Origin: CAYJAY01 sp964368445
GTDB lineage: Bacteria; Bacillota; Clostridia; Oscillospirales; Ruminococcaceae
Length of the DNA: 64,000 nucleotides
Assembly (NCBI GenBank): GCA_964368445.1
Contig: CAYJAY010000005.1
Location: 39,970-103,969 of the forward strand
Direction: 5' to 3'
Positions 8,625-18,198 of this stretch are shown piece after piece. The position numbers were made by a program, and so were the translations under genes. The notes beneath the pieces are model-generated. The model was not told the origin of the DNA, made no database searches, and saw only the letters and a list, made by a program, of their open reading frames with translations. Every line of letters begins with the position of its first letter. Positions within the stretch are counted from its first letter, which is position 1.

Positions 8625-9671
8625 ATGAGATACATTGATTTTAGAAGCGACACAGTAACAAAGCCAACCGAACAAATGCGTGCGGCGATGGCGGCGGCAG
8701 AGGTTGGCGACGATGTCTTTGGAGACGACCCAACGGTCAACCGTCTACAGCAAACCGCGGCAACAATTTTGGGGAAAGAAGCGGCGCTTTTTGTTCCGTC
8801 CGGAACACATGGCAACCAATGCGCCATAATGTCGCACACCCACAGAGGCGACGCGATTGTCGTTGGCGAAGGTTGCCACATCCAAGACCACGAAGCCGGA
8901 GCATACGCAGTTTTGTCGGGGGTTTCGCTTTCGGTTGCAAAAGCCGAGGGCGGAATAATAGATCCTTTATCGGTCGAGCGTCTCATAACGGACGACAGCG
9001 ACGTCCATGTTGCAAAAACAGGACTTGTGTGTGTTGAAAACGCCTATTCAAACGGGGCGGTTTTGCCGGTGTCGGTCATGCGCGATATCTATGTTTGTGC
9101 AAAACAAAAAGGAATTCCTGTCCATCTCGACGGCGCGCGCCTTTTTAACGCGGCGGCGGCGCTTGACGTTGACGTTAAAGTTTTGACGGGATATTGTGAC
9201 AGCGTTATGTGTTGTCTTTCGAAAGGCCTATGTTCCCCGATGGGTTCAATTCTTGCCGGAAGTGCCGAGTTTATCCACAAAGCAAAAAGAAATCGCAAAA
9301 TTTTGGGCGGTGCTATGCGTCAAGTAGGCGTTGTTGCGGCGGCAGGTATTATTGCCCTTACCGAAATGACCGAAAGACTAAAAGTCGACCATCAAAACGC
9401 GAAGTTCCTAGCAAGGCAGCTTTCGACCATTGAAGGTTTTGAAATCGACCCGCAAACGGTCGACATCAACATGGTGTTCTATCGTTCTTTGCTTGGCGAC
9501 GAATTTGACAAAAACATCGTTTCGTTCATGCTTCAAAACGGAATTAAGATAACAAGCGGACATTTTGGACAATATCGCATGGTGACAAACAACGACGTCA
9601 CCACCGACGACTGTATATATGCGGCGGAAAAATTAAAACAAGCGGCACAACAGTTTAAAATCAACGGATAG
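8625..9671 (+). CDS. ltaE: Low-specificity L-threonine aldolase
   Basis: A 348-residue PLP enzyme of fold type I that cleaves threonine or allo-threonine to glycine and acetaldehyde. The N-terminal DFRSDTVTKPT and VGDDVFGDDPTV blocks are typical. The cofactor-site HLDGARLFNAA is near residue 165. The PLP lysine lies in CLSKGLCSPMGS near residue 200. Ribosome site GAAGGA. Family members differ in stereospecificity, which sequence reading cannot settle. Confidence 0.92.
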   Translation: MRYIDFRSDTVTKPTEQMRAAMAAAEVGDDVFGDDPTVNRLQQTAATILGKEAALFVPSGTHGNQCAIMSHTHRGDAIVVGEGCHIQDHEAGAYAVLSGVSLSVAKAEGGIIDPLSVERLITDDSDVHVAKTGLVCVENAYSNGAVLPVSVMRDIYVCAKQKGIPVHLDGARLFNAAAALDVDVKVLTGYCDSVMCCLSKGLCSPMGSILAGSAEFIHKAKRNRKILGGAMRQVGVVAAAGIIALTEMTERLKVDHQNAKFLARQLSTIEGFEIDPQTVDINMVFYRSLLGDEFDKNIVSFMLQNGIKITSGHFGQYRMVTNNDVTTDDCIYAAEKLKQAAQQFKING

Positions 9672-9723
9672 TTGTAAAACCAGATAATATTTTTTTATTT
9701 TTATAGCAAGGAGTCTTGATTAA

Positions 9724-10554
9724 ATGACAGGTAACAACATGCCCACCAAATCAAAAAAGCGCTTTACAGCCGGGTGTCTATTTTTTATAATAGTTTTTTC
9801 GGTGACGGTGCTTTCGCTTTACATACTCGACACAAGCTACATAACGAGTTCGGTGTTTTTATACTACTGTTTACCGATTTTTTTGATATCGGTTGTGCTT
9901 ATCCTGTTTAAAGCAAGGATAGTTGCCTCGTTTCTTTTATTTTTTTCCTCGCTTGCGTTGGTGGCGTTGACGTTAATTGTTGCAAATAATATTAAGTCTG
10001 ACCTCGCGTATTTTAGCGTTATCGTGGTGGCGGCGATAACCGCCATTGGTTTTTTGCTTGGGTTAACGTTTGAGACGATGAAAAAAGCAAAAAATAAATC
10101 GAAAGCCATAAAAATTGAACGAAAGAAAGCAAACCAAACAATATACAAAATTAAATCTGAACAGCAAAAAGCTATCGCTACGATGTCTAATCAGCTTGAC
10201 AAATCCAAAAGCGAAATCGAAAACCTTAAGCAACAGCTCGAAGCGTCTCAGGTCAGTTCGGCGATGTCGACAAATAAGACGACGGACACCACCGCAACAG
10301 CAAACAGCAACTTGGCGAAACAAGACGACATAAAGCCAAAAAAATTAAACGACACAAATAAAAATAGCGTTAGCGACGAAACTAAACAGCAAGATAACGC
10401 CAAACAAACCGTAAATCAAGCCGACGCAAAACAACAAGACGGCAATAGCGATAGTGTTAATAAGACGACAAAACAACAAGATTTAACCACACAACAGAAA
10501 AACGAACCACAGCAAAACAAGTTCGGGTTTTTGGACAGGTTTTTGAAAAAATAA
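9724..10554 (+). CDS. Membrane protein with coiled coil and Q/K/D-rich tail
   Basis: 276 residues. About four hydrophobic segments occupy residues 15-115. A charged coiled coil follows (about 118-175, KSEIENLKQQLEAS). The last about 100 residues are low-complexity and rich in Q, K, T, N and D. No family recognised; the tail is probably disordered and cytoplasmic. Ribosome site AAGGAG. It is the last gene of the rightward block and ends just before a strong bidirectional terminator. Confidence 0.6.
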   Translation: MTGNNMPTKSKKRFTAGCLFFIIVFSVTVLSLYILDTSYITSSVFLYYCLPIFLISVVLILFKARIVASFLLFFSSLALVALTLIVANNIKSDLAYFSVIVVAAITAIGFLLGLTFETMKKAKNKSKAIKIERKKANQTIYKIKSEQQKAIATMSNQLDKSKSEIENLKQQLEASQVSSAMSTNKTTDTTATANSNLAKQDDIKPKKLNDTNKNSVSDETKQQDNAKQTVNQADAKQQDGNSDSVNKTTKQQDLTTQQKNEPQQNKFGFLDRFLKK

Positions 10555-10570
10555 CGATTTAAAATCATAG

Positions 10571-10603
10571 AGAAAAGGACAGGAAAAAATCCTGTCCTTT
10601 TCT
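10571..10603. terminator. Bidirectional rho-independent terminator
   Basis: A perfect 13-bp stem, agaaaaggacagg (10571-10583) with cctgtccttttct (10591-10603), has a 7-base loop and A/T-rich flanks. It separates the converging rightward membrane-protein gene and leftward DUF5057 gene. Confidence 0.9.
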
Positions 10604-10632
10604 GTGTCTTGTTATTGTATGGCGTTTTGCTT

Positions 10633-12534
10633 TTATCCTAAAGACAAAAGCCCGAGTTTTTGAAGCGTTAGCGCCGAACTGAAATCGGAATAGTACCGCG
10701 CGCCTATCTTTGTCCTAACTTCTACAAAACCTTTTGTTTCGTATTCGTTGCTTATTTTATCGAAATCGGTTATAAGTGAACTTATTGAAATCTCGAACGG
10801 TTCGTTCGTAAACGTTCTGCCCGGTTCGGATTTGTTGAAATGTTTAAATATATTGCTGTCAACTCCGCTTATGTCGGTTTGTATATACTTGTCAACGTCT
10901 TTTAATTCGTCTGTAATTGGTGACGGGAGCTCTTTCATCGTGTTTGTTGCCGTGTCGAAATACATGTTACCATTTTGGTTATCCAACATATAAAGATAAA
11001 ATTTAATCTCTCGTTCGTCATATTTTTCGTTGGTTTCGTCAACCTTTATCCAAGCGTCGCCCAACGACGAGTTTATTATGAAACTTCCCGCCAACGTGTC
11101 CAACGCATTGAACACAAACGGCATGAGATAAAACTTCATCTCTGAGGTGTCGTCTTTCTCTTCGTAAAGCTGAATTTCGATAGGTTCGAGATCTTTTAAC
11201 GCAAAGTCGACAATATGTCTAATGCATGTAGCGATTGTAACGTCGGTTGTGAGATTTAACCAAGAAGCAGAGTTTGTTATGTTGTCGTATTCCCTAGCCT
11301 TGTTTTCAATATCTATTTCATGATAAACAGGATAGAACGGCGAGTAATCCGGACTGGTTGTAACCCCTATTCCGACAAGCGGATTTTTATAAGGTAAGTT
11401 AAAATCAGAAGTTGCAAGAGCCGGTTTATCGGTTGCGCCGTCGGGGTATGCCGTGAACGCATAGATGTTTTTATAAACAAAACCTGTGTCTATTATCTTT
11501 TTAGTTATTGCTCCGTCTATAACTACGGTTGAATCTTTCTCTTTTCCGGCATAATCAAAAAGTTGTTCTGCAAGTTTTGCGATGTTTGTGTTTTCCGAAG
11601 GTGTCGCCGTCAGTTTTAAATCGACAAGCTTTGTGTCAAAAACCACCGCCAGCATGTCTTTGTTTTCGGGGTCGAAATATCCGTTATGTGTCGGTTTTGT
11701 CGCGCTTGGCGTGTCTTTGCCCAAAAGCAAATCTAGTTGGAAATCTTGAAGGTCGTTTGTTGAGTAACCGGTTTCAAGGCTGTTTTTTGTTGCAGTGTCA
11801 AACCCTGCCGACAAGACCACAAGGTCAACCTTTTGCAAAAGAGTTTCAAGTTCGTTTTCTGTGTCGATACTTTCGTCGCTCGGGGTTACGCTTATAACGT
11901 CGATGTCAATGTTTGATTGGTCGTTGCCAAAAACATATCTTTTAAACCAGTTGTTGTTCTCTATTCCGTCTGTTACAAAGAAACTATCATAATACACCGT
12001 GTGTGTCGCGCCTGTCTCGGTTGGGGTGAAATCATGTGTTCCGCCTGTTCCAACAAACCTATAACCATCTGCCGGAGTTCCGACGGTTTTTTCGACAAAC
12101 TTTGTTCCCGAAGCGGTGAAGGTTCCGACAACTTCGGTGTCTTTTTCAGCGGCCAGTGCTATCTCTAAAGCTCCGGAAGCCGGCGCGTCCCACGGGAAAA
12201 TCTCTTGAGGGGAAAGGGGCGCCGAATCATCGGTCACACCCATTAATCCGGCGTTTGTCAACTCTGTTACAAGATTGTCATACTGTGTTTTGGTCGATAA
12301 CGTCGTCGCGCCCGGTTCGTGATCGGCTACATAATAACCAATGCTTCCGCTGTCCGCTTGTGGCACGATTTCGAGAATTATAAACGGTTCTGTTGCGCTG
12401 TCTTTCTCGAGCTGTTCAATCGATGCGAAAGACTGTGCCGCGAAAACGTTCGCGCCCATTGTCGTTCCGAGCAAAAACAACAACATAAACGATGTCGTAA
12501 GATATTTTAATTTTGTCCTGCTAAATTTAATCAT
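10633..12534 (-). CDS. Secreted DUF5057-like protein, last gene of the T4P operon
   Basis: 633 residues. A signal peptide (about 1-33, ending NVFAAQS) is followed by FIILEIVPQADSGSIGYYV, which I recognise as the opening of DUF5057-type clostridial proteins. The rest is a large extracytoplasmic domain with no motif I can assign; acidic residues predominate. It sits 49 bp after the last prepilin gene, so it is probably exported together with, or attached to, the pilus or cell surface. Function unknown. Ribosome site AAGGA before the ATG. Confidence 0.65.
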   Translation of the reverse strand: MIKFSRTKLKYLTTSFMLLFLLGTTMGANVFAAQSFASIEQLEKDSATEPFIILEIVPQADSGSIGYYVADHEPGATTLSTKTQYDNLVTELTNAGLMGVTDDSAPLSPQEIFPWDAPASGALEIALAAEKDTEVVGTFTASGTKFVEKTVGTPADGYRFVGTGGTHDFTPTETGATHTVYYDSFFVTDGIENNNWFKRYVFGNDQSNIDIDVISVTPSDESIDTENELETLLQKVDLVVLSAGFDTATKNSLETGYSTNDLQDFQLDLLLGKDTPSATKPTHNGYFDPENKDMLAVVFDTKLVDLKLTATPSENTNIAKLAEQLFDYAGKEKDSTVVIDGAITKKIIDTGFVYKNIYAFTAYPDGATDKPALATSDFNLPYKNPLVGIGVTTSPDYSPFYPVYHEIDIENKAREYDNITNSASWLNLTTDVTIATCIRHIVDFALKDLEPIEIQLYEEKDDTSEMKFYLMPFVFNALDTLAGSFIINSSLGDAWIKVDETNEKYDEREIKFYLYMLDNQNGNMYFDTATNTMKELPSPITDELKDVDKYIQTDISGVDSNIFKHFNKSEPGRTFTNEPFEISISSLITDFDKISNEYETKGFVEVRTKIGARYYSDFSSALTLQKLGLLSLG

Positions 12535-12583
12535 GCTTTTAAATGTTCCTTAATTTGTTTTACGTTTTAACGGTTTATACTTT

Positions 12584-13156
12584 TTATATATCTAGTTGTT
12601 CATTTAAATTATCCAAAAGATCATCTAGATTATTGTAGAACAACGGTTTATTCCTAAGGGCAATAGCTTGGTATGCGTCGTATACCCTGTCTTCATAACT
12701 AAACGTTATGTCAACGGTAATTGAGGAGATGTTTCCGCTTACTGCTTCGTTTGAAAAGACATCAAACGTTTCAAGATATTGCGACATTGGGGAGTCTATA
12801 TTGTTTTGGTCTTTCACAAAGTCGGTTATCTGCGTGTCGCTTGCCGTTCCATACAACATCTTGTTTTGTTCTAGCCTAAACGCGTGAAGAGTTTTTGTTT
12901 TGTCGCTGTTTATGTTTACAACATATAAAATATCTTGTGCGTCATCAAACGCAAGGCCGCCGTTACAGTCGACAATGCGTTCTTGTAACTGCGACATGAC
13001 GATTTGAGATTCATACTGCATGTTTGTCGTTCTAAACATATTCGCATATGTTCTTGAACTTGTTGTCATTAAAACAGTCAAGCTTGTTATAACAAAGCTT
13101 AAAATTGCTATCGACACCAAAAGTTCAACCATTGTAAAACCTTTGTTGTTTTTCAT
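12584..13156 (-). CDS. Minor type IV prepilin (PilW/GspJ-like)
   Basis: 190 residues. A class III signal (MKNNKG before FTMVELLVSIAILSFVI) gives the prepilin peptidase cleavage site G|F with Glu at mature position 5. The long hydrophobic helix is followed by a globular domain with no Cys disulfide loop visible. Probably one of the minor pilins that form the pilus tip or initiation complex. Ribosome site AAGGAG is good. The gene is 51 bp from the next prepilin gene upstream. Confidence 0.85.
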   Translation of the reverse strand: MKNNKGFTMVELLVSIAILSFVITSLTVLMTTSSRTYANMFRTTNMQYESQIVMSQLQERIVDCNGGLAFDDAQDILYVVNINSDKTKTLHAFRLEQNKMLYGTASDTQITDFVKDQNNIDSPMSQYLETFDVFSNEAVSGNISSITVDITFSYEDRVYDAYQAIALRNKPLFYNNLDDLLDNLNEQLDI

Positions 13157-13207
13157 ATAAATCTCCTTTCAATCATAAACAGCTGTTTGCAGCTGGTTGC
13201 AATTTTT

Positions 13208-13705
13208 TTATTCAACTTCATGGTATCCCGTTTCGGGTGTAATCGTCAAATTATATACCTTTGAGCCGGAACTTACCGTTATACGATGTATGTTAAGCGG
13301 TTGTTTAATAGCGCCGCTGGTGTCATACGATATTTCTAATGTATCCGCGTTGTCGTCCAACGTTGTTGTCGTTTCTGTTTCGCCGACTTTCGTTGTATAA
13401 CTAACCGTTACCGCCGCCGTTGCTATTTGTTCTTGTTCTTTTCTTCCGTTGGACAAAATTGTGCCGTATACGTTGCCGTCGACATAGCTAAGCTCAAAAA
13501 CGGGGTTAACCGCTCCGCTAAGCGTCGAGACGCGACAGCTTGAAAGCATCGACGAAACTTCGTTTATCGATTGTTTCGCGTTTGTCGCAAACACTTGATA
13601 TGTGGTTGTTGCAACCACCGAGGTGAGCACCGCGATAATCGCAACGACTATTATAAGCTCGACAAGGGTGAAACCACTATTCGATTTTTTAATAAAGCTT
13701 TTCAT
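13208..13705 (-). CDS. Minor type IV prepilin (FimT/GspH-like)
   Basis: 165 residues with prepilin leader MKSFIKKSNSG before FTLVELIIVVAIIAVL and Glu5 of the mature form. The first 12 codons and the entire leader region lie inside a 174-bp segment (13670-13843) that is duplicated at 17743-17916 and starts another prepilin gene. The ribosome site is weak (AAAGG well upstream). A large repeat element separates it from the PilX-like gene. Confidence 0.85.
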   Translation of the reverse strand: MKSFIKKSNSGFTLVELIIVVAIIAVLTSVVATTTYQVFATNAKQSINEVSSMLSSCRVSTLSGAVNPVFELSYVDGNVYGTILSNGRKEQEQIATAAVTVSYTTKVGETETTTTLDDNADTLEISYDTSGAIKQPLNIHRITVSSGSKVYNLTITPETGYHEVE

Positions 13706-13843
13706 TATATAAAAGAAGTTTTGCCTTTCTGTTAGTTAGTTGATAGTTAATAATTCGTAATTCGTAATTCGTAATTCGTAATTGAGGTGCGCCACTTCGT
13801 GGCGGGATTTTAATAATGAATTAGGAATGAGGAATGAGGAATG
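13670..13843 (-). repeat. 174-bp exact duplication, copy A
   Basis: It covers the first 12 codons of a prepilin gene, its untranslated leader, four AATTCGT heptamers, the gcgccacttcgtggcg hairpin and GAGGAAT heptamers. By eye it is identical to 17743-17916, including the homopolymer and heptamer counts. Confidence 0.9.
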
Positions 13844-14284
13844 TCGGTGCGCCACTTCGTGGCGGGATTTGAATATGGTTTTCGGCTTTTTGCATTTCTA
13901 AAAATAGCAGACGTAGGGCAAGGGCTCTGCTCTTGCCGCGCTCGTCGCCCGAACCACGCAACAAACGGCGGTCGGTGCGCCACTTCGTGGCGGGATTTTA
14001 ATATGGTTTTCGGCCTTTTGCATTTCTAAAAAATAGCAGACGTAGGGCAAGGGCTCTGCTCAGAGCTCTGCTCTTGCCGCGCTCGTCGCCCGAACCATGC
14101 CACAAACGGCGGAACGTAGGGGCGACCTGTGGTCGTCCGCCCTCATCACCCCCTACGACCGCATATTTTGACTATGCGGTAAAATCTATAAATCTTTGTC
14201 ATTCAAATAACGGCGTAATGCCGTCAATTCGTCGGAACGACGAACCAAAATTACGCATTACGCATTACGAATTACGAATTAACA
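13749..14284. repeat. Heptamer-capped repeat element between two minor pilin genes
   Basis: The left cap is AATTCGT heptamers (13751-13783) and the right cap is the inverted form ACGAATT/ACGCATT (14250-14283). Inside are a gccacttcgtggc hairpin, GAGGAAT heptamers and two tandem copies of a 128-bp unit (starting 13845 and 13973) containing gtagggcaagggctctgctc. Nothing coding; frames at 13841-14029 and 14074-14316 lie in repeat sequence. Confidence 0.8.
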
Positions 14285-14287
14285 AAT

Positions 14288-16429
14288 CTAGTTTTTCGTC
14301 CAGTTCGCGTATGTGACCATGTCGGTTATGTCGCGAACCTCGGTTTGTTCCATAGTTCCGGTAATCGAAGCGGTGCCCGCTATTGTGAACAACTCGCTTA
14401 TTGATATGCCGTTATATGTCGCGGAAAATGCGGAGGACACGCCGTCCGGGTCAGAGGATATTTGGTCGGCGCTCCCGCTTATCGTTATGTCTTTATCTGA
14501 AAGTATCAAACCGGAAAAGTCTTGATTTAATGTAACATCTCCTGTTGAAATAATAAGTTTAACATCCGGATATCTGTTTAAATCGTCAAACGCGAGAGAT
14601 TTGTTTACAACAAGCGCGACAACGTCACCAGAGCTGTTTTTAAACTCGTAAATCCCTGAAACCTCTTGGTTTTTCGTTATAAACTTTTCAAGCTCGCCGG
14701 TGTCTACAAGATGTTCAAATGGGTTTGGTTTAGTTGTGGTGGCGGTTGAAAGGCTTTTAACTATGTTGTCGAACGAGTCTTTTACATATTCGGCGCTTTC
14801 GGTTGCAATGTTTCGTTGTGTTCCAAGCGAATATACGCCCGTATTGCTTTCTATGATATAGTTTCCGGCGACTTGGGGAATTCCCCCCACCGTTGAAAGT
14901 TCGGCATAGTCTTCGATGTATCCGGTTATTTCGGAGGTGTTGGTGTTAAAATAGTCTCGGAAATATCTGTTGGCATTTGCGGTGTCACTAAAAGTTATGA
15001 AATAGTATACTGCGCTTTTTCCTGTTCCGACAAGCGGATATGTTAACGTCATGATATCTGCGCTGTAGCTGTTGAGCGAATTTGCTCCGATAATAGCTGC
15101 GTTTTTGTCCACCCCGTTTATATCGGGAAAATCAGACGGGTCGGTTGGCGTTGTCATGACGAGCGGATTTGAAACAATCCCCGAAGAACTCGGGAATATA
15201 GAGATCGGCGCAAGGTATGCCAACTGGTTGGGGCGCGCCGAAATGCTCTCGCCCATAAGCGAATTACCTTCGGACGCTACTATAAAGCTGTGTCCGGCAA
15301 GCATGAGAAAATCCGTTCCCGAAAGGTCGAGTTGTGTGTCAAGCCCGTTCAAAAGAATCGAACTGCTTTCGTTGGGGTCGATAGTGCTGTTGCCAAAACC
15401 CAATAAACTTCCGTTTATCTCGGCGCTCGATTGGTTTCCATCAAGCGCTAGGTCGTTTTGTATATATATGCTACTGTCGCTTTCCGAGTTGATAGATGCG
15501 TCGTTTTTAAGCGAGATGTCACCCGCCCAAATCTCGGCGGTTGAACTTAAACTAAATATATTTGAAGTTAAAATGTCAAGAGATTCTTTTGCTATTAAAG
15601 TTTCGTTAACGTTAGTATTACCATTGGTTGACACAGTGTTTCCATAGATTCCGCCGTTAAACGTTGTCGATACCGTTGCGCTTAAATCTTCTGTCGCCAC
15701 AAGGCAAAAATCCACCGCGTTTGAAAAATCAATCGCTTGTGCCGTGCTTGTTAAAAAGTTTTCGCCAAACGTTACGACTATGTCAGAGGTAATCTTTGTG
15801 CCTATGTTTGTATCGGGGTCGATATAAGTTACGCTTATTCCCTCGAAAGTTACCGAACTTTCGTCATATTTAATCGTGCCGACATTTCCAATCGGAGAAC
15901 TACTTACGCCTTTATTTCCGCTAAGGTGGATTGGGCGATCACTCGTTCCGGTTGAGGGTACTCCTTCGACAAAGATACTTTGATCGTCAACCCCCGCTTC
16001 AGCGAGGTAGGTTATAAAGAAATCCGCATAGTAAAAATAAACGGGTTTTCCATTACTTTCTCCTTGTTGAATGATAAAATCGGGAGAGGCACTATACGTG
16101 TCCAAAAATTTTAACATCGTTTCGGCCATCGTTGCGCCTTCGTTTGGATCGGTCGTCGAAGTTTTGAAAACGCTTTCGTATGCAGTCGCTAAAGCTTCCG
16201 ACATCGTGTGTTCCATGCCGACTTTAATCTCGTCCATAAGCGCTTCGCTGTCGTAAAATCCGCGTATGCCTGCCGCTTCGGTCTGTTCTATCCTAAGCGC
16301 AGTGTAACTCATAAAAACCATTATGCTAGTAAGGGTTAAAAGAAAAAACATCGACACCAATACGGTCACAATAGTAGCACCGTTGTTTTGTTTAAGCGCT
16401 AAAATCGCGCCGTTAAATCTTCGTTTCAT
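14288..16429 (-). CDS. Large PilX-type minor pilin or pilus-associated surface protein
   Basis: 713 residues from the ATG at 16429. I prefer it over the upstream ATG at 16471 because AAAGGGG lies about 7 bases before it. The N-terminal NNGATIVTVLVSMFFLLTLTSIMVFMSY hydrophobic segment (about 15-42) followed by an EQTEAAGIRGFYDSEAL stretch matches PilX_N-type proteins, which lack the canonical prepilin GF site. A long Ser/Asn/Thr-rich region follows with many short beta-like repeats, typical of adhesive surface domains. It sits between minor pilin genes. Much longer than ordinary PilX (about 150-200 residues). Confidence 0.65.
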   Translation of the reverse strand: MKRRFNGAILALKQNNGATIVTVLVSMFFLLTLTSIMVFMSYTALRIEQTEAAGIRGFYDSEALMDEIKVGMEHTMSEALATAYESVFKTSTTDPNEGATMAETMLKFLDTYSASPDFIIQQGESNGKPVYFYYADFFITYLAEAGVDDQSIFVEGVPSTGTSDRPIHLSGNKGVSSSPIGNVGTIKYDESSVTFEGISVTYIDPDTNIGTKITSDIVVTFGENFLTSTAQAIDFSNAVDFCLVATEDLSATVSTTFNGGIYGNTVSTNGNTNVNETLIAKESLDILTSNIFSLSSTAEIWAGDISLKNDASINSESDSSIYIQNDLALDGNQSSAEINGSLLGFGNSTIDPNESSSILLNGLDTQLDLSGTDFLMLAGHSFIVASEGNSLMGESISARPNQLAYLAPISIFPSSSGIVSNPLVMTTPTDPSDFPDINGVDKNAAIIGANSLNSYSADIMTLTYPLVGTGKSAVYYFITFSDTANANRYFRDYFNTNTSEITGYIEDYAELSTVGGIPQVAGNYIIESNTGVYSLGTQRNIATESAEYVKDSFDNIVKSLSTATTTKPNPFEHLVDTGELEKFITKNQEVSGIYEFKNSSGDVVALVVNKSLAFDDLNRYPDVKLIISTGDVTLNQDFSGLILSDKDITISGSADQISSDPDGVSSAFSATYNGISISELFTIAGTASITGTMEQTEVRDITDMVTYANWTKN

Positions 16430-16524
16430 ATCTTTTTCCCCTTTCGTTAAATTTTGCTTTAATCTTTTCATCTGTTCTTTCTATACTTTTAAGTTCAAAA
16501 AATATTTATCTAAAATTTTTAAAT

Positions 16525-17778
16525 CTATCTTAACTTAATTAAATCAACGTCGTACACAGCGCCCGAAATATACATGCTGTCGCCGTCGACGTTTCTTTCA
16601 AAAAGTTCTATATCTATTCTGAAAATTCTGTCGATTGCTTCAGACGCAAGCAAGTTTGTGGCTGAACCGGGCGGGTTAAATATGTTTGAGTTTATAAAGA
16701 ACTCCGCTTTTGTGGGCACTCCTTGTCCCGTAAGGTTTTTTTCTAGGTTGTGCATTATTTCGAGGTCGACAGATGTGGAGTTGGTTTCTTCTACATAAAC
16801 GTTAAATCCACCTTTATTTGTGTGAGCAATTTCGCTCGTTCCAAGCTCCGCTTCGTCAAGATTTGGGTCGGCTTGTTTTGAAAGCGCAACGGTAACGGGG
16901 AAATCATTACTGTTTTTAATCGTTATGTTGTCTTCGCCGTTTTGATACCACGGGAAAAACGATATAAACACGGTTGGGTAATCGGCGGAACTTGACGGTT
17001 TTGCTATCCCTTCGGGGCCTGTTAGGTTGACGGTTTTTTCCCATGAATACGGTGTTCCGGCAACAGCGGAAGACCCAGCCGGATAGGTATATTCATAACT
17101 ATAGCTCAACGACATGTGGATAGTTTCAACCCCTCCGTCGTCTTTTTGCGTTATGTCAAGGACAATGTTTCGGTCTTGGGCTACGCTTGAACGTGCCGGG
17201 AAAACATCAGGATCTAGGTCATATCCTTTTGAAGCCGCTTCAAGTTTAAATTCGTTCCACGATATCTCGTCGAAGTCGTTTGTCGAGCCGTCAATCTTAG
17301 ACGCGACAAAACCGACATCGAAGTTTTGGAAAACGTTTTTATCGTTTATTGCGTCAAAATGGTTCTCGTTGCTAGGGTCAATCTTAATTACCGCGTTGTA
17401 TGTCGAATATCCGCTTACAAGATTTTTGTATTCTATATAATATGGTGGTGCAACAGGGTCTGTTGCAGGGGCGACATAAGCGTTGCCATCCGGTTCAACA
17501 AACCGCACCTCAATTTCGCCTGTTTCTGTGTGGACAGAGGGAATTGTCGAACTGTCGGGGTTGTCCAGAAGTTCTGAAATGTCCATGACCTCAAACTGTT
17601 CCGCAAGGCTTTCCGCCAACATTGTGGCGTCGCTTAGCTCGTAGCTGTCCGAAACAAAGTTTCCGGACGAGATGATAGCCGACGTTATCGGTATTAGAAT
17701 AATCGCCAAAATCGCGACACCTATCATGAGCTCGACAAGGCTGAAACCACTATTCGATTTTTTAATAAAGCTTTTCAT
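16525..17778 (-). CDS. Long minor type IV prepilin (PilV-like)
   Basis: 417 residues with prepilin leader MKSFIKKSNSG before FSLVELMIGVAILAII and Glu5 of the mature protein. The globular part is about 370 residues, twice the usual size, and contains Pro/Thr/Ser-rich beta segments. The leader is encoded inside the 174-bp segment shared with the prepilin gene at 13208-13705, although the two mature proteins differ. Its ribosome site is weak. Confidence 0.8.
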   Translation of the reverse strand: MKSFIKKSNSGFSLVELMIGVAILAIILIPITSAIISSGNFVSDSYELSDATMLAESLAEQFEVMDISELLDNPDSSTIPSVHTETGEIEVRFVEPDGNAYVAPATDPVAPPYYIEYKNLVSGYSTYNAVIKIDPSNENHFDAINDKNVFQNFDVGFVASKIDGSTNDFDEISWNEFKLEAASKGYDLDPDVFPARSSVAQDRNIVLDITQKDDGGVETIHMSLSYSYEYTYPAGSSAVAGTPYSWEKTVNLTGPEGIAKPSSSADYPTVFISFFPWYQNGEDNITIKNSNDFPVTVALSKQADPNLDEAELGTSEIAHTNKGGFNVYVEETNSTSVDLEIMHNLEKNLTGQGVPTKAEFFINSNIFNPPGSATNLLASEAIDRIFRIDIELFERNVDGDSMYISGAVYDVDLIKLR

Positions 17779-17916
17779 TATATAAAAGAAGTTTTGCCTT
17801 TCTGTTAGTTAGTTGATAGTTAATAATTCGTAATTCGTAATTCGTAATTCGTAATTGAGGTGCGCCACTTCGTGGCGGGATTTTAATAATGAATTAGGAA
17901 TGAGGAATGAGGAATG
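17743..17916 (-). repeat. 174-bp exact duplication, copy B
   Basis: Same 174-bp unit as 13670-13843: prepilin leader codons, leader region, heptamers and hairpin. Sequence diverges immediately beyond both ends. Confidence 0.9.
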
Positions 17917-18191
17917 AATGTGTCGCATCAAGGGCGACCGATTTAAATGGGGCTTTCGCCCCAAACCCCACTACAGAAAACGAAACTGCTATAGACTTTT
18001 GTCATTTAAATTGTGCTCGTAATCATTGGTGCAACTGAAAAGGCAAGAGCAAAGCTCTGAGCAGAGCCTTTGCCCTACGGTTTGTCTATTTTAGCAATGT
18101 TGAAACACCAAGCCATTAACAAACGAAAATTCTACAAAACGATATATTTAATTTTCGCCGTAAGGCGCACCAACATTCCTAATTCCTCATT
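17824..18191. repeat. Heptamer-capped repeat element C (inverted partner of 20595-20991)
   Basis: AATTCGT and GAGGAAT heptamers lead into a 260-bp core containing ggggctttcgcccc and cgccgtaaggcg hairpins and a gcaagagcaaagctctgagc stretch. The right cap is attcctaattcctcatt. The core (about 17920-18170) aligns in reverse complement with 20700-20960 over its whole length at roughly 80% by eye. Confidence 0.85.
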
Positions 18192-18198
18192 TTAACCC

